From contig NZ_MDDN01000014.1 of assembly GCF_001708185.1 (NCBI RefSeq), positions 1 to 64,000 on the forward strand: 64,000 nucleotides of DNA. Direction: 5' to 3'. Below, piece after piece: positions 25,601 through 34,240 of the stretch. The number at the start of each line of letters is the position of its first letter. Positions within the stretch are counted from its first letter, which is position 1. The position numbers and the translations under genes were made by a program. The DNA is from Lysinibacillus xylanilyticus. Its GTDB lineage: Bacteria; Bacillota; Bacilli; Bacillales_A; Planococcaceae. The notes beneath the pieces were generated by a model. That model had not been told where the DNA came from and did not search any database. It saw only the letters and a list, made by a program, of their open reading frames with translations.

Positions 25601-26119
25601 GGAAACAATGCCCTTTGACTCTTCTGATGCAAGGGCTGTATTTACAGCATTCTCGAAAGTCTTTTGAACATTTAAATAAGAGCCTGTTTCTGTTTCTGAA
25701 CCTAAAAAAGTAGTGTAATTTTGATGTAATTTTGTCACATCATCAAAAAATGTTTTACTTGTATAAGACAACTTACTTATTTCTGTTCCGATATTTTTTA
25801 ATTTGGACAATAAATCTCGTTGTGCCACAACATATTCGTATTTCGCTTTAATGAAATTGATTTCATCTGGTTTGAAGTCTGTAGTACTTAAAACTGCTAC
25901 ATCTCCCTTTGCTACTACCATTTCATCATTAGTTGATGTAACAGATAGTTTGCCGAATTGTGCAATTGTTTGTGATCTAGTGTCTGTTGTTGCTACATTA
26001 ACATTAGCAACTTGCTCCACGTGAGAACTTGTTTGAGGTTGTGTTTCTTGAGCATTGGCAATCGCTGCCGGAGTTAGTAATAGACTTGTGATTACACCAA
26101 CTTTAATCTGTTTCTTCAA
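22637..26119 (-). CDS. large secreted helical-repeat surface protein
   Basis: 1,160 residues with a signal peptide (MKKQIKVGVITSLLLTPAAI, cleavage near ANAQ). From about residue 230 to the end it consists of roughly 16 degenerate repeats of 51-55 residues. Each follows the pattern LDPxxxxFxxxVxxARxxYDxLxxxQKxxVxNYxxLxxxE, predicted as alpha-helical bundles. It has no SLH, LPXTG or transmembrane anchor. The start is TTG 26119 (AAAGGGTGG upstream); GTG 26128 is less well placed. Similar helical repeats occur in some Bacillales S-layer and surface proteins; I do not know its role. It may be an extended stalk, or be anchored through the SLH-only protein encoded just downstream. Confidence 0.75.
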   Translation of the reverse strand: MKKQIKVGVITSLLLTPAAIANAQETQPQTSSHVEQVANVNVATTDTRSQTIAQFGKLSVTSTNDEMVVAKGDVAVLSTTDFKPDEINFIKAKYEYVVAQRDLLSKLKNIGTEISKLSYTSKTFFDDVTKLHQNYTTFLGSETETGSYLNVQKTFENAVNTALASEESKGIVSSIRGTSTQYGYGEPERINYFKQNGADIEKLVKMNKDAKDVENTITKLDSFIAVLDNQSSTSTEIAAAATEVTTGLNTLTADQKKIVIAHNPKNTAVTPYKKYTDVLANLSSADQVIASITQLTQKKPEDFSSATSFISAVTAIETAYNRLDEGSKRLVTNYKELEPYQGAANVSKQITALRPSSNADYRTAVKAASDKLTTLVKKDFVKNIADLELAEANIATAQEIEKLIAEIATTTDKITQIEKARAAYNTPVAPAGQKIDAATVKKIVNNLPELTSWESSHKAVLNVISLVEKLDPAAKDYTKKAKAANTAYLKLDPTKREYVKSYKTLKNQVEAMDIVTRIMALNPSQKTYKETVELLSTDFEKLSSEAKVLVTNNADLQTAKGYIATAKNFDDRVIALANEPDTTFVAKVAALSSEYKTMDKNAKKLVTQYKTLTTYEKNNANVVKVIKLIADLNPANKDYTKKVLAARKAYNALDLASQQRVTNYNQLAAVEDVATLIGLIETLKPTSKTFLNDLDTARKNYDALPAEKKNAVINYEKLVTAETELKSAYTVIALIDAAVPDDPDYLTKLMNARVAYDKLTSGQKKLVSNVKLLTDREKQVKPILTAMVQIDTLDPSSSKFVSQVNSARKAFDKLTKDQKQYVKNIDTLQKYEPTAKVIELIGKLKPSSKTFHADTVQARALYDALSKDMQQYVTNYNLLQAAESSILGAGNVQRMIDELPSVQPDQYVKRIEEIRAAYNALPKDQQMSVENYKTLQEQEKLIKPVMSVVNEIDKLMTSKNMDSQYQKILKAYDNLTATQRKYVYNDQLLLSLDNVIKVYKSIEDLKPSDKLYFGMIESVRRDYDSLNTADKQRVSNYHILLEAERSMSEVKKVVEIISGLNPTSSTYIQDVANASAAYKALDSKVKGQVLNYDTLKKAEKDVAAVLKVVEAIGELDPDAKTFEKKVLAAQKSYDALTLEQQDLVYNYRILQDHLRTLGLE

Positions 26120-26183
26120 AATGCCCACCCTTTCTACATTATAGGAAAATAAATATGTATCATTTAATTCTTATTTGCTACCT

Positions 26184-26213
26184 TTAATATCGGTGCCTAT
26201 CACTCTATTTCAA
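26184..26213 (-). promoter_or_regulatory. possible sigma-A promoter of the helical-repeat gene
   Basis: Minus-strand TTGAAA (26213-26208), 18-base spacer, TATTAA (26189-26184), about 65 bases before the start. The rest of the 498-base gap 26120-26617 is AT-rich; it holds a TATAAT at 26483-26488 on the plus strand that might serve the next gene, and no other feature I can support. Confidence 0.4.
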
Positions 26214-26617
26214 GCTATTCTCTTAAAGTTGCTCACCTTTACTAACATAAAGATAATTGTTATTTTTAGATTGAATAGTCTTTTTATAGGAAGTTATTGT
26301 TAGGATACTATATAATTGAAATATGTGCATGGATCTGGTGCAAATTTTGGCAAAAGATGACTAATTACGAGTAAAAGTGCTAATAGGCCTTATTTGATCT
26401 TCCTAAAAGATAGTCTTAGAAGACAGACGTAGTGGTAAATATTGTGTCAAAAAAATACGTACATCGAGTAACAAAAACTTTGTATAATTGTCTTAAAAAG
26501 ACGTTTCTCTTTATCGAGGAAAATCCATGAAAAACTCAGCATTTCTACTATGTTATTTACCAGTAATTAGGTGTATACTACAACTTTAATATTTATTTAC
26601 TAGAAAGGGAGCTATAT

Positions 26618-27295
26618 ATGTTTTATCAATATAAGTTTTGGCATAGCTTAATGCATCCCACTAACTTTACCCAGGCTGTCGAGCAAGGGGAAATAAGAGG
26701 CTATAAAAAACGATCCTTCACCGTTTTCCTGCTCTTTATGATGCTATTTGTCATTCGTGAGTATTGGGGCATGGGGACTGAAAGCTTAACAACATTATTT
26801 GCATCGAATCATCCGAATGAATACTATACAGCCCGTTTACTATCAATGGTTGGGGCTATTGCCTGGGGAATCATCTATTATTGCTTCCATTATTACGGCG
26901 TTACATACTTGTTACATCTATTAACAGACATCCCTTACAAATGGATTCAGAAGGTACAACTTTATGTAATGGTATTTTTACTTATTGAAAAAACGATTTT
27001 ATTTGCTGTGTTTTATGCAGTTGGTTACACAACAAACTTCTCCTTCTTTTCACTTGCACCAATTGCTCAGCAAGTAATTGATACGGATTTTGTGCTATTT
27101 GCCATCAATCAAATCACCGTAGCAACTGTACTAACAATTATTGTGCAATACACGTTCCTTTCGAAATGGGAGGAATTATCAGAGCGTAAAGCTTTATTAG
27201 CGAAAATTATTGGGCTTTATGTATTAATGGCTATCTTTATTGGAATGGTTAGTGTGTTACCACTTCAAGAATGGCTGGCAAGGGGGTTAGGATGA
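26618..27295 (+). CDS. Yip1-like multi-pass membrane protein
   Basis: 225 residues with an N-terminal cytoplasmic stretch followed by about five hydrophobic segments (around residues 33-50, 80-100, 120-145, 165-185, 197-217). The layout resembles the Yip1/YIP1-family proteins found beside exporter genes in Firmicutes, but no diagnostic motif is visible, so this is a topology-based guess. GAAAGGGAG precedes the ATG. Its stop overlaps the start of the HlyD-like gene (ATGA), so the two are cotranscribed and probably form one membrane complex. Confidence 0.6.
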   Translation: MFYQYKFWHSLMHPTNFTQAVEQGEIRGYKKRSFTVFLLFMMLFVIREYWGMGTESLTTLFASNHPNEYYTARLLSMVGAIAWGIIYYCFHYYGVTYLLHLLTDIPYKWIQKVQLYVMVFLLIEKTILFAVFYAVGYTTNFSFFSLAPIAQQVIDTDFVLFAINQITVATVLTIIVQYTFLSKWEELSERKALLAKIIGLYVLMAIFIGMVSVLPLQEWLARGLG

Positions 27296-28551
27296 TGCGC
27301 TTTATTAAATCTAGACCTTGGACAAGTTTGAGTATTATTGTGATCGCGTTATTAATCGGTGTAAATGCTTATTTTGTATTTAAGGACGATAGTGAAGTAG
27401 CAAGATCCTACTTTATCGATGAATTTCAGAAAGCTTCTACTGGTAAACGTGTAGAGACGGTTGAAAAGGTTGCGATTGTTGCACCTGCACAAACTTATAC
27501 GATCTCAGCAGATGCAAAAAGCCTTTCTGCCATAGATGTCAAACGTGGACAGGAAGTAAGTGCCAATGATTTACTAGCTACCTATAAAACAGAGGAAGTT
27601 GACGGTGAATTAACAAAGCTTGAGGCTGAACGCACTGCCTACGAAACCGAATTAAGTGATTTAGAATCTGCTTTAGATCAGATAGAATCCGAATACGGTG
27701 ACAACAATGACCCGACAAGCTCTATTAATACCGATCAAATTAGTGATAAGTTAAATGTCTCTGTTCAATTTGAATTAGGGCAGCAAACTTCTCCATCAAC
27801 AGCAGTGGCAATTTTAAACCGTCACATTGCAGAAACCACTCGTCAAATAGCCTTAATGGATGCGCAAATAGCCCAAATCCAGGCACGAGAAGGCGTTATT
27901 TGCCCAGTAGACGGTGTAATTTCAAAAATCACAGAAGAAGCTGGTGCTGTGACATTTGAAATCTATTCATCTGAAAAGGCTATGCTTGCCTACTTATCTG
28001 AGGCTGAATGGCAAAAGGTGAAAGATGGACAAACCGTTGATTTTAACTTGCAACATTACAAAGATGATCTAGCAGGTGTTGTGTTTCAAAAACAAAAGAT
28101 CACGACAAATAATGAATCCCTTTGGGCAAATGAATTAGCCAAATCTGCAAAACTACCTCAACCTTCAAGCTACGAGGTAATATTGCATCCAGATGACATT
28201 CTAGAAGACATTCCATTTTCAACTGTTGGTAAGGCTTCCATTACCGTAAATGAAGCATCCGATGCGTTTAAGGTGGATTCTGATTGGGTAAAATCCGGAA
28301 AGAAAAATAAACATAGCGTTTATATTCTTGATGAAAATGGCAAAATACGCCTTGAGGAAATTAAGGTAGCCTTTAAAACGGCAGATTCTACTATCTTTAC
28401 GGGCGATCTAGTTGTTGGAACACCTATTATTACAAATGAAGAACGCAATATTTTAGCCCGCTCCTTCCGTTCTATGCCTCTGAAAAAAATTGAGTGGCAA
28501 CATTTTAAAGAACTCGACTGGAAAGACTACGTGAAATATATTGTCTTTTAA
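27292..28551 (+). CDS. HlyD/membrane-fusion-protein-like protein
   Basis: 419 residues. One N-terminal membrane anchor (TSLSIIVIALLIGVNAYFVF), then a layout typical of membrane-fusion adaptors: a half lipoyl/barrel region (VAPAQTYTISADAKSLSAIDVKRGQEV), a helical hairpin (~100-205, ELTKLEAERTAYETELSDLE), the second lipoyl half (GVICPVDGVISKITEEAG) and a beta-barrel domain. Such adaptors couple to ABC or other exporters, but no ATPase or permease gene adjoins. The start is ATG 27292, with AAGGGGG upstream and overlap with the preceding stop; the frame is open further upstream but that part lies inside the neighbour. The partner may be encoded elsewhere. Confidence 0.75.
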   Translation: MMRFIKSRPWTSLSIIVIALLIGVNAYFVFKDDSEVARSYFIDEFQKASTGKRVETVEKVAIVAPAQTYTISADAKSLSAIDVKRGQEVSANDLLATYKTEEVDGELTKLEAERTAYETELSDLESALDQIESEYGDNNDPTSSINTDQISDKLNVSVQFELGQQTSPSTAVAILNRHIAETTRQIALMDAQIAQIQAREGVICPVDGVISKITEEAGAVTFEIYSSEKAMLAYLSEAEWQKVKDGQTVDFNLQHYKDDLAGVVFQKQKITTNNESLWANELAKSAKLPQPSSYEVILHPDDILEDIPFSTVGKASITVNEASDAFKVDSDWVKSGKKNKHSVYILDENGKIRLEEIKVAFKTADSTIFTGDLVVGTPIITNEERNILARSFRSMPLKKIEWQHFKELDWKDYVKYIVF

Positions 28552-28558
28552 CATACAG

Positions 28559-28587
28559 AAACCTCCCCGAATGTTGGGGAGGTTTTC
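28559..28587 (+). terminator. terminator of the Yip1-like/HlyD-like operon
   Basis: ACCTCCCC and GGGGAGGT form an 8-bp stem with a 7-base loop followed by TTTT, nine bases after the stop codon. Confidence 0.85.
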
Positions 28588-28610
28588 TGCTGTTGGCGAT
28601 GTTTTTAGTT

Positions 28611-28749
28611 TTTATTGGTGATGTTCTCTGGTTTATCAGCGATTCTAGCTCTTTTATCAGCGGTTCCGGCTCTTTTATCAGCGGTTTCCTCTGGTTTATC
28701 AGCGATTCTAGCACTTTTATCAGCGATGTTCTAAATTCTACCGGCGATC
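28611..28749 (+). repeat. 21-bp-period intergenic array 4 (7 units, core TTTATCAGCGAT)
   Basis: Core starts at 28611, 28632, 28653, 28674, 28695, 28716 and 28737: six steps, all exactly 21. The 9-base spacers vary (TCTAGCTCT, TCCGGCTCT, TTCCTCTGG, TCTAGCACT). It lies between two convergent genes, after the plus-strand terminator and directly abutting the minus-strand gene's stop, so no terminator was seen for that gene apart from the array itself. Confidence 0.88.
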
Positions 28750-28766
28750 ACCATCTTTTTCTTATC

Positions 28767-30266
28767 TCAATGTTTAATTCTGTTCTCCATTTGTTCTTGT
28801 GTCGCTATTTCATAGTACATCGAAGTTACGCCACTTACCTCATAGACCATGCCATGTACATATAACTTCTCACCATTTGCTCCATTCAGGCGGATAGAAA
28901 AAGTAGCATCACCTTTTCCAACTCTTTTTACAGTGACACCCTTTTCTGAAAGCTCTACATCCACTATTTTATGATCATACCTCGCGCCTGTGTATTGTTC
29001 AATTTTGAAATCTTTCACAGTAAAGCCGATTTCACTTTTTGGAATGAACACACTGCTTTTTTCAACCGCAGAAGTTGTATACAAATCATAGCCATCAGAT
29101 TCTGCTCGGATGCCTATTCGTACCGACTGTCCTTTATCATCCGATAATGTTGCAATATAGTCCCCTGCTTGTGATAGCGAAAGCACATAGTTACTGCCCT
29201 TAGGAACAGTTTCTTCTCCCCAGTCTTCGAGATCAATCGGTTGATAGCTGTAGACTTTCTCACTCACTGCATGACCAGCAGCCGTAGTTAGCTCAATATT
29301 TTTCGGATTAAAACCTAAATCTTCCTCCAAAAACAGCGCTGAGCCTGGCGTAACTTCATCGGTTGGCTGGCAGTTAATTTGTAGCTTTCCATCTACTTTT
29401 GTTACATCAATTTTATATTTTTGCATTTCAATTATATTATAATTTTCTTCATTATCTATATTGTAGCCAATAAGCATGAAATAGCCCGATCCTTCTCGTA
29501 ACGCCTCTATCTTCACATCATTATCTGCTCGAAGAACGCGGAAAAATTCATGCTCACCATCCGCCGCTAGATTGTCTGAAGAATAAGCCTCAATATAGTT
29601 TGAATCAAGCTCGCTTGCGGTAAATGTTTGGATCACTCGTTTAGCCTGCATCGCTTCAATACGATGTATAAATAACGCAAGCTGTGAACGTTTGACCGTC
29701 TCTTTTAAACCAAAAGTAGTTGGTGTAAGCCCCTTCGTTATATTATTTTCAAACAATGGAGCGACCGCATAATGAGCTTCTGAATATTTTACAATATCTT
29801 TAAATGGTAATGTCTGATCAACATTATCACTTTCTAACTGATACGCCACTGTTAGCATTCGCGCTAATTGTTCTCGAGTAATCGCTTGATTGACACCAAA
29901 GCTCCCATCAGCAAGACCTGAAATAATCCCTTTATTTTCTAGAGCTGCGATTGCCCCGTAATATTCATCGCTCGGCTTTACATCTGTAAATTGTGGGTCC
30001 TCTATATTTTTAGTATCTAGTCCTAAAAGACCTGCTAAAATCTTCGAAGCCTGTCCACGCGTCACATCTGCGAATGGCTTAAATGTACCATCTGCATATC
30101 CTTTAATAATACCGCGTGCTGCTAAATCCTTGACCGCGGCACCATATTCCTTCGTGTAATCAACATCCGTAAATTTTTCTGCTGCCTGCGCAGTTGGCAC
30201 TACCACAATAGCACTTGTCGTTAGAGCAGCAACTATTGCGCCCTGAAATAATGTATGCTTCTTCAC
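28767..30266 (-). CDS. SLH-domain surface protein with unknown C-terminal region
   Basis: 499 residues. Signal peptide (cleavage near AQAAEKF), three SLH domains (~30-205: FTDVDYTKEYG, FTDVKPSDEYYG, FKDIVKYSEAHY), then ~290 residues with no recognised domain. Within these, HAVSEKVYSYQPIDLEDWGE and later VKDFKIEQYTGARYDHKIVD look like beta-sandwich segments similar to Ig-type folds, which is a weak inference. The start is GTG 30266 with GAGGGG upstream. It lies downstream of the S-layer gene on the same strand, separated from it by array 5 and a terminator, so it is probably expressed separately. Confidence 0.8.
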   Translation of the reverse strand: MKKHTLFQGAIVAALTTSAIVVVPTAQAAEKFTDVDYTKEYGAAVKDLAARGIIKGYADGTFKPFADVTRGQASKILAGLLGLDTKNIEDPQFTDVKPSDEYYGAIAALENKGIISGLADGSFGVNQAITREQLARMLTVAYQLESDNVDQTLPFKDIVKYSEAHYAVAPLFENNITKGLTPTTFGLKETVKRSQLALFIHRIEAMQAKRVIQTFTASELDSNYIEAYSSDNLAADGEHEFFRVLRADNDVKIEALREGSGYFMLIGYNIDNEENYNIIEMQKYKIDVTKVDGKLQINCQPTDEVTPGSALFLEEDLGFNPKNIELTTAAGHAVSEKVYSYQPIDLEDWGEETVPKGSNYVLSLSQAGDYIATLSDDKGQSVRIGIRAESDGYDLYTTSAVEKSSVFIPKSEIGFTVKDFKIEQYTGARYDHKIVDVELSEKGVTVKRVGKGDATFSIRLNGANGEKLYVHGMVYEVSGVTSMYYEIATQEQMENRIKH

Positions 30267-30439
30267 TAGCTCAACCCCTCAACACATTTTATCTATCATA
30301 CTATGATAATACGTGTAATGGAATCCAAAAATTTAATATTTTTCCATTATAAATTCTTCTGGTTTTACTTTTAATGTCAGCGATTGATTGCCACTCCTCC
30401 TCTGTTTGATGGTCTATCCGTTGCTTTGGCTGTTCTTTC

Positions 30440-30656
30440 CGCCGCTACAGATCCACTTTCCGCCGCCAACATAGTCAACTTCGACGCTAAAGATCCACTT
30501 TTCCACCAACATAGTCGCTTCCGCCGCTAAAGATCCATTTTTCGCTGCCAACATAGTCAACTCCGCCGCTAAAGATCCACTTTTCGCCGCTAACATAGCC
30601 GGCTCCGCCGCTAAAGTAGCATTTTTCGCCGCTAACAAGCTAACTTCGACGCTTCA
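30440..30656 (-). repeat. 21-bp-period intergenic array 5 (11 units, core TTTAGCGGCGGA)
   Basis: Read on the plus strand the core CGCCGCTAA (or variant) starts at 30440, 30461, 30482, 30503, 30522, 30543, 30564, 30585, 30606, 30627 and 30647: mostly 21-base steps. Spacers alternate between GATCCACTT and ATAGTCAAC types (42-bp unit). The core is the complement of the TTTAGCGGCG core of array 7. It lies in the 463-base gap between the S-layer gene and the next SLH gene, beyond the S-layer terminator. The remainder of the gap (30267-30439) is an AT-rich leader with nothing I recognise. Confidence 0.85.
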
Positions 30657-30680
30657 TCACCCAAAATAGATAATAAAAAA

Positions 30681-30716
30681 ACAGTGGAGCGTTCGATTTA
30701 CTCGAACCTCCACTGT
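30681..30716 (-). terminator. terminator of the S-layer gene
   Basis: ACAGTGGAG-GTTCGA pairs with TCGAAC-CTCCACTGT (15 pairs, one mismatch) with a 5-base loop and seven T residues after it on the minus strand. It is strong, fitting a highly expressed gene. Confidence 0.9.
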
Positions 30717-30729
30717 ATAAAAGTGTTTC

Positions 30730-33700
30730 TTAGTTTTTGAAGTCTTGCTTAGCTGTAACTTTTACAGGAGTTGCACTTTGACCACCAATGTTTACGCGAG
30801 CATTGAATACGTCTTTTGCTTTACCTGTAGCAGATGCAGTAGCTGTACCGTTATCGCTGAATACTACTTCGCCTGAAACTTTAGATAAAGTTAAAGTTGT
30901 AGCAGCAGTTGGAACGTTGTTAAATTTAGCTTGACCTTTTTCTGCACCAGCTTCAGCAACAGTTGCCATTACGCCGTATTGGTCAGTAACAACTACGTCA
31001 GCTAAACTGAAGAATGCATCTAGGTTGAAGTTAGCAGCTACATTGTAAGAAGAAGTTGTTACAGCGTTAACTGTTTCACCAGCGATGAATTTATCTGCTT
31101 TACCTTCTTCTACTACTGCCACTTTTTCTACTTTAGGAGCAACGTTAGAGAATGTTACTTCTTTCACGATTTCTTCACCAGTAGCATTGATTGTGATTGT
31201 TACTTTTGCAGTTGCAGTTTTTGCATCTTTATCGAATTCTACGTTAGCTGCATCGCCAGTCGTAACGTTACCATCTGCAACGTTTGTAAGAACTGTAGAT
31301 TTTACAGTGTAGTCAGAACCTGCTTTAAGTGTAACTTCTCCACCATTAGCTGTTACTGCTTTCACTACGATGTCTTTGCCATATTTAGCTGGAATTAATT
31401 TTTCAGTTACATAGATAGGTTTGATATCTTCTACTTTATAAGAAGAGAATGAGCTATCTTTTACAACTGAGAATTGTTTAGAGTAAGAGCTAGCTTCGAT
31501 CGCTTCGCCACCTACTTTTACAAGTTTGAATGTTACATTAGCAGTTGTTTTTGTAGCGCCTGCTTTGTATGCTACTGTGATTTTGTTGTTAGTAGCATCT
31601 TTAATTTCACCAGTTACAGTGAATGGTGCATCATTGTCTGTAACCGCTTGGATTGCATAGCCTGATGTTCCAAGTTTTGCAAGAAGCTCGTCAGATGAAA
31701 TAACTTGACCGAATTGGTCTTCAACTACGATGTCTTTTGCAGTGATTTCTACTTTAGCATCAGCTAGTTCACGGATAGATGTGCTTACTTTGCTATCTAA
31801 GCCAGTGATTACTTTTGGTGCAGTTGTAGATTTAGGGATAACTGTTTGAGTTGCAACCTTACCAGTTGAAGATGTAACAACAACAGTTACTGGTGCGTTT
31901 TCTACTACTTTATCGCCTGCTACTTTTGCATAAAGCTCGCCGTCTTTTTCTACTAAAGTACCGCCAGTAATAGAGATACCTTTAGATCCACCTAGTACAG
32001 CAGTATCTTTAATAGCATTACCTTGTTTATCTAATACAGATAATGGGAATAGGATATCAGATCCAGCAGTAACAACTTTTGTTGGTGCACCTAATGTAAC
32101 TGTATCAGCACGTAAACCTTCAGCAACTTTCACTGTTGCTTGGCCGTTTTTACCAGTTGCTTTTGCGATAACGATTACGTTTGTATCACCATTTGCTACG
32201 ATGCTAGTAACAGGAAGTACGATTACATCTTTGCCATTGATTGTTTGTTTTTCAAATGCACCAAACGTTGCAACAGCTTGGTTTGTATTAGTAACAATAA
32301 CCTCATCTTTTAGACGGTTTAAGTCAGTAACTTCTTTACCGTATTGGTCTTTTACAGTTACAGGAAGATAGAATTTATCTTTTGCTAAATTAGCATCTTC
32401 AGTTAACATTTTGCCATCTTTATTGTAAAGAGCACCAATTGTTACATCAGTTGCTACAGTTTTAGCAGAAACTGTTACAGTTTTTGTAGTTGTAGTTGCA
32501 GTTCCACCGTGGATTACTGTAAGTACAACTTTGTCGCCTTCTTTAAGACCAGCAGCTTTATTAATAGTGATAGAGCCGTCTGCATTTGCAACTGCTGAAT
32601 CAGCGCCTGCTGCAGTAAGTGTTAAAGCTGAAGCGTTTAATTTTGTAATATCTTCACCGTATTGGTTTTTAACTTGGAAGCCGATTGTAGCTGTTTTGTC
32701 GCCAGTTGATGGAGCTACATCACCTAGAACTTCAATACCAGCAACTTTTTCGTCTTCAGTTTTTACAGAGCCAGTTACTGCTTTATCTGAAAGACCAGTT
32801 ACGCTAACTGTGAATTCACCTTTTGTAATTTTGCTAGTTAATTCAATTGTTGCAACTGTTTTATCTTCGTTCCATGTAATAGAAGAGAAGTTAGATTTGA
32901 AGCCGTCTTTTTTAAGCTCAAATTTAGCTTTTTCAGTTTCAACTGGTTTGTTGAATGTTACAGCTAAAGTTTTTGCATTCACTGCATCAACAGATTTTAC
33001 TTTTACGTCAGTTACATATGTAACTACAGCTGAATAAGTTTTACCATCGATCACAAACTCTACTTTTGTTTCTTTGTTTTCTGGAAGAGCAGTTTCTAAT
33101 TTTACAGTATGTTTTTTGTCATTAGAAAGTGTTACTTCTAATGTTGTTGCATCTACAACTTTAGCTTCTTTAACAGTTAAAGTTTCACCTTGACCAATTT
33201 TAGTAATTGTACGGTGTAAGAATGATGCAAATTGACCGCGTGTTAATGTGTTTTTAGGATTGAACGCTTTCACGTTTGTAAGTCCAGCATATTCTAACGC
33301 GATGATTGCTTCACGATTTTCAGTAGCTGTAGCTTTGTCTAAATCCGTGATTGTCGTTTTGAAGTCAGATTCTTTGTAATCTGCTACTAAATCTACGTTA
33401 TAAACAGTGTTGATCGCACGTACTAAAACAACTGCCATTTGTTCACGGCTCATGTTATTAGTATGCATTAATTTGTTGTTAGAGCCTTTGAATACGCCAG
33501 CATCTTTAACAAGTGCTGCATATTGTAATAACTCTTTGTCAGGTGTTGTTGTTGGTAAATCAGTGAAACGTGCTTCTGTTTCATAGTTTGCAGGAATTTC
33601 GTAGTTTTCTGATACTAACCATTTACCTAAGAATTTTGTTACATTTCCGCGAGTTACAACGGCATTCGGTTTGAATGTTCCATCTGGGTAACCAGCTACG

Positions 33701-33855
33701 ATTTTAGCGTCTGCTAATGCTAAAATGGCATCCTTGTGGTCACTTTTTTCAATATCAGAAAAGCTGCTTGCTGCGCTTGCTGCTGGTACGATTGCTGATG
33801 CTACTAGGGCCGCTGATGCTGCGCCGACAACCCATTTACTATATTTTTGTTTCAT
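30730..33855 (-). CDS. S-layer protein with N-terminal SLH domains
   Basis: 1,041 residues. Signal peptide MKQKYSKWVVGAASAALVAS with cleavage near ASAASSF, three SLH domains (~24-205: FSDIEKSDHKDAILALADAK, TFKPNAVVTRGNVTKFLGKW and so on), then ~830 residues of repeated Ig-like beta domains rich in Thr, Val, Ala and Lys and without Cys, as is usual for self-assembling S-layer proteins. SLH domains bind pyruvylated SCWP, made with the help of csaB at 4.3-5.4 kb. I chose ATG 33855 because AGGAGG lies 7 bases upstream; the open frame extends to 33885. A very good promoter and a strong terminator frame it. It is the most likely major S-layer subunit, although another S-layer gene elsewhere cannot be ruled out. 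Confidence 0.9.
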   Translation of the reverse strand: MKQKYSKWVVGAASAALVASAIVPAASAASSFSDIEKSDHKDAILALADAKIVAGYPDGTFKPNAVVTRGNVTKFLGKWLVSENYEIPANYETEARFTDLPTTTPDKELLQYAALVKDAGVFKGSNNKLMHTNNMSREQMAVVLVRAINTVYNVDLVADYKESDFKTTITDLDKATATENREAIIALEYAGLTNVKAFNPKNTLTRGQFASFLHRTITKIGQGETLTVKEAKVVDATTLEVTLSNDKKHTVKLETALPENKETKVEFVIDGKTYSAVVTYVTDVKVKSVDAVNAKTLAVTFNKPVETEKAKFELKKDGFKSNFSSITWNEDKTVATIELTSKITKGEFTVSVTGLSDKAVTGSVKTEDEKVAGIEVLGDVAPSTGDKTATIGFQVKNQYGEDITKLNASALTLTAAGADSAVANADGSITINKAAGLKEGDKVVLTVIHGGTATTTTKTVTVSAKTVATDVTIGALYNKDGKMLTEDANLAKDKFYLPVTVKDQYGKEVTDLNRLKDEVIVTNTNQAVATFGAFEKQTINGKDVIVLPVTSIVANGDTNVIVIAKATGKNGQATVKVAEGLRADTVTLGAPTKVVTAGSDILFPLSVLDKQGNAIKDTAVLGGSKGISITGGTLVEKDGELYAKVAGDKVVENAPVTVVVTSSTGKVATQTVIPKSTTAPKVITGLDSKVSTSIRELADAKVEITAKDIVVEDQFGQVISSDELLAKLGTSGYAIQAVTDNDAPFTVTGEIKDATNNKITVAYKAGATKTTANVTFKLVKVGGEAIEASSYSKQFSVVKDSSFSSYKVEDIKPIYVTEKLIPAKYGKDIVVKAVTANGGEVTLKAGSDYTVKSTVLTNVADGNVTTGDAANVEFDKDAKTATAKVTITINATGEEIVKEVTFSNVAPKVEKVAVVEEGKADKFIAGETVNAVTTSSYNVAANFNLDAFFSLADVVVTDQYGVMATVAEAGAEKGQAKFNNVPTAATTLTLSKVSGEVVFSDNGTATASATGKAKDVFNARVNIGGQSATPVKVTAKQDFKN

Positions 33856-33904
33856 ATGAAAGAACCTCCTAGATAAATTAGCCACTTTTGGTGACTACGA
33901 ATCT

Positions 33905-33934
33905 ATTATAAGAGTACGTGATAATAAATTTCAA
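33905..33934 (-). promoter_or_regulatory. sigma-A promoter of the S-layer gene
   Basis: Minus-strand TTGAAA (33934-33929), 18-base spacer, perfect TATAAT (33910-33905). It implies a leader of about 45 bases ending with an AGGAGG site. Confidence 0.75.
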
Positions 33935-34149
33935 AGGGCAAGATTTGGAATGAAAGATATGGTAAACGTAGATTTATAAAGGGTTTTTAACCATATTTTA
34001 GATTAATAGATAAAACATCTCCATCCTGAAAATTAACAGACAAACCTTACTGCCGCACGGAAAATATACCAATTTGCCCATGTCTTTTTTACCAACCATT
34101 TTTTCGACAAAAATCGACTTTTTACCAATATTTGATTAAAAACCAGTAG

Positions 34150-34177
34150 TGAACAATTCGTGAATTTACGTTACAAT
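34150..34177 (+). promoter_or_regulatory. possible promoter of the MBOAT/DHHW operon
   Basis: TGAACA (34150-34155), 16-base spacer, TACAAT (34172-34177). If used, array 6 would lie wholly inside a 5' untranslated region of about 275 bases. The stretch 33935-34149 is AT-rich, with nothing else recognised. Confidence 0.35.
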
Positions 34178-34240
34178 GAGGTAGGTAATTTATTCTTGCA
34201 TTTCCTTGTTTATATTAGAATTATCTAGCAGTTTTGCAGA

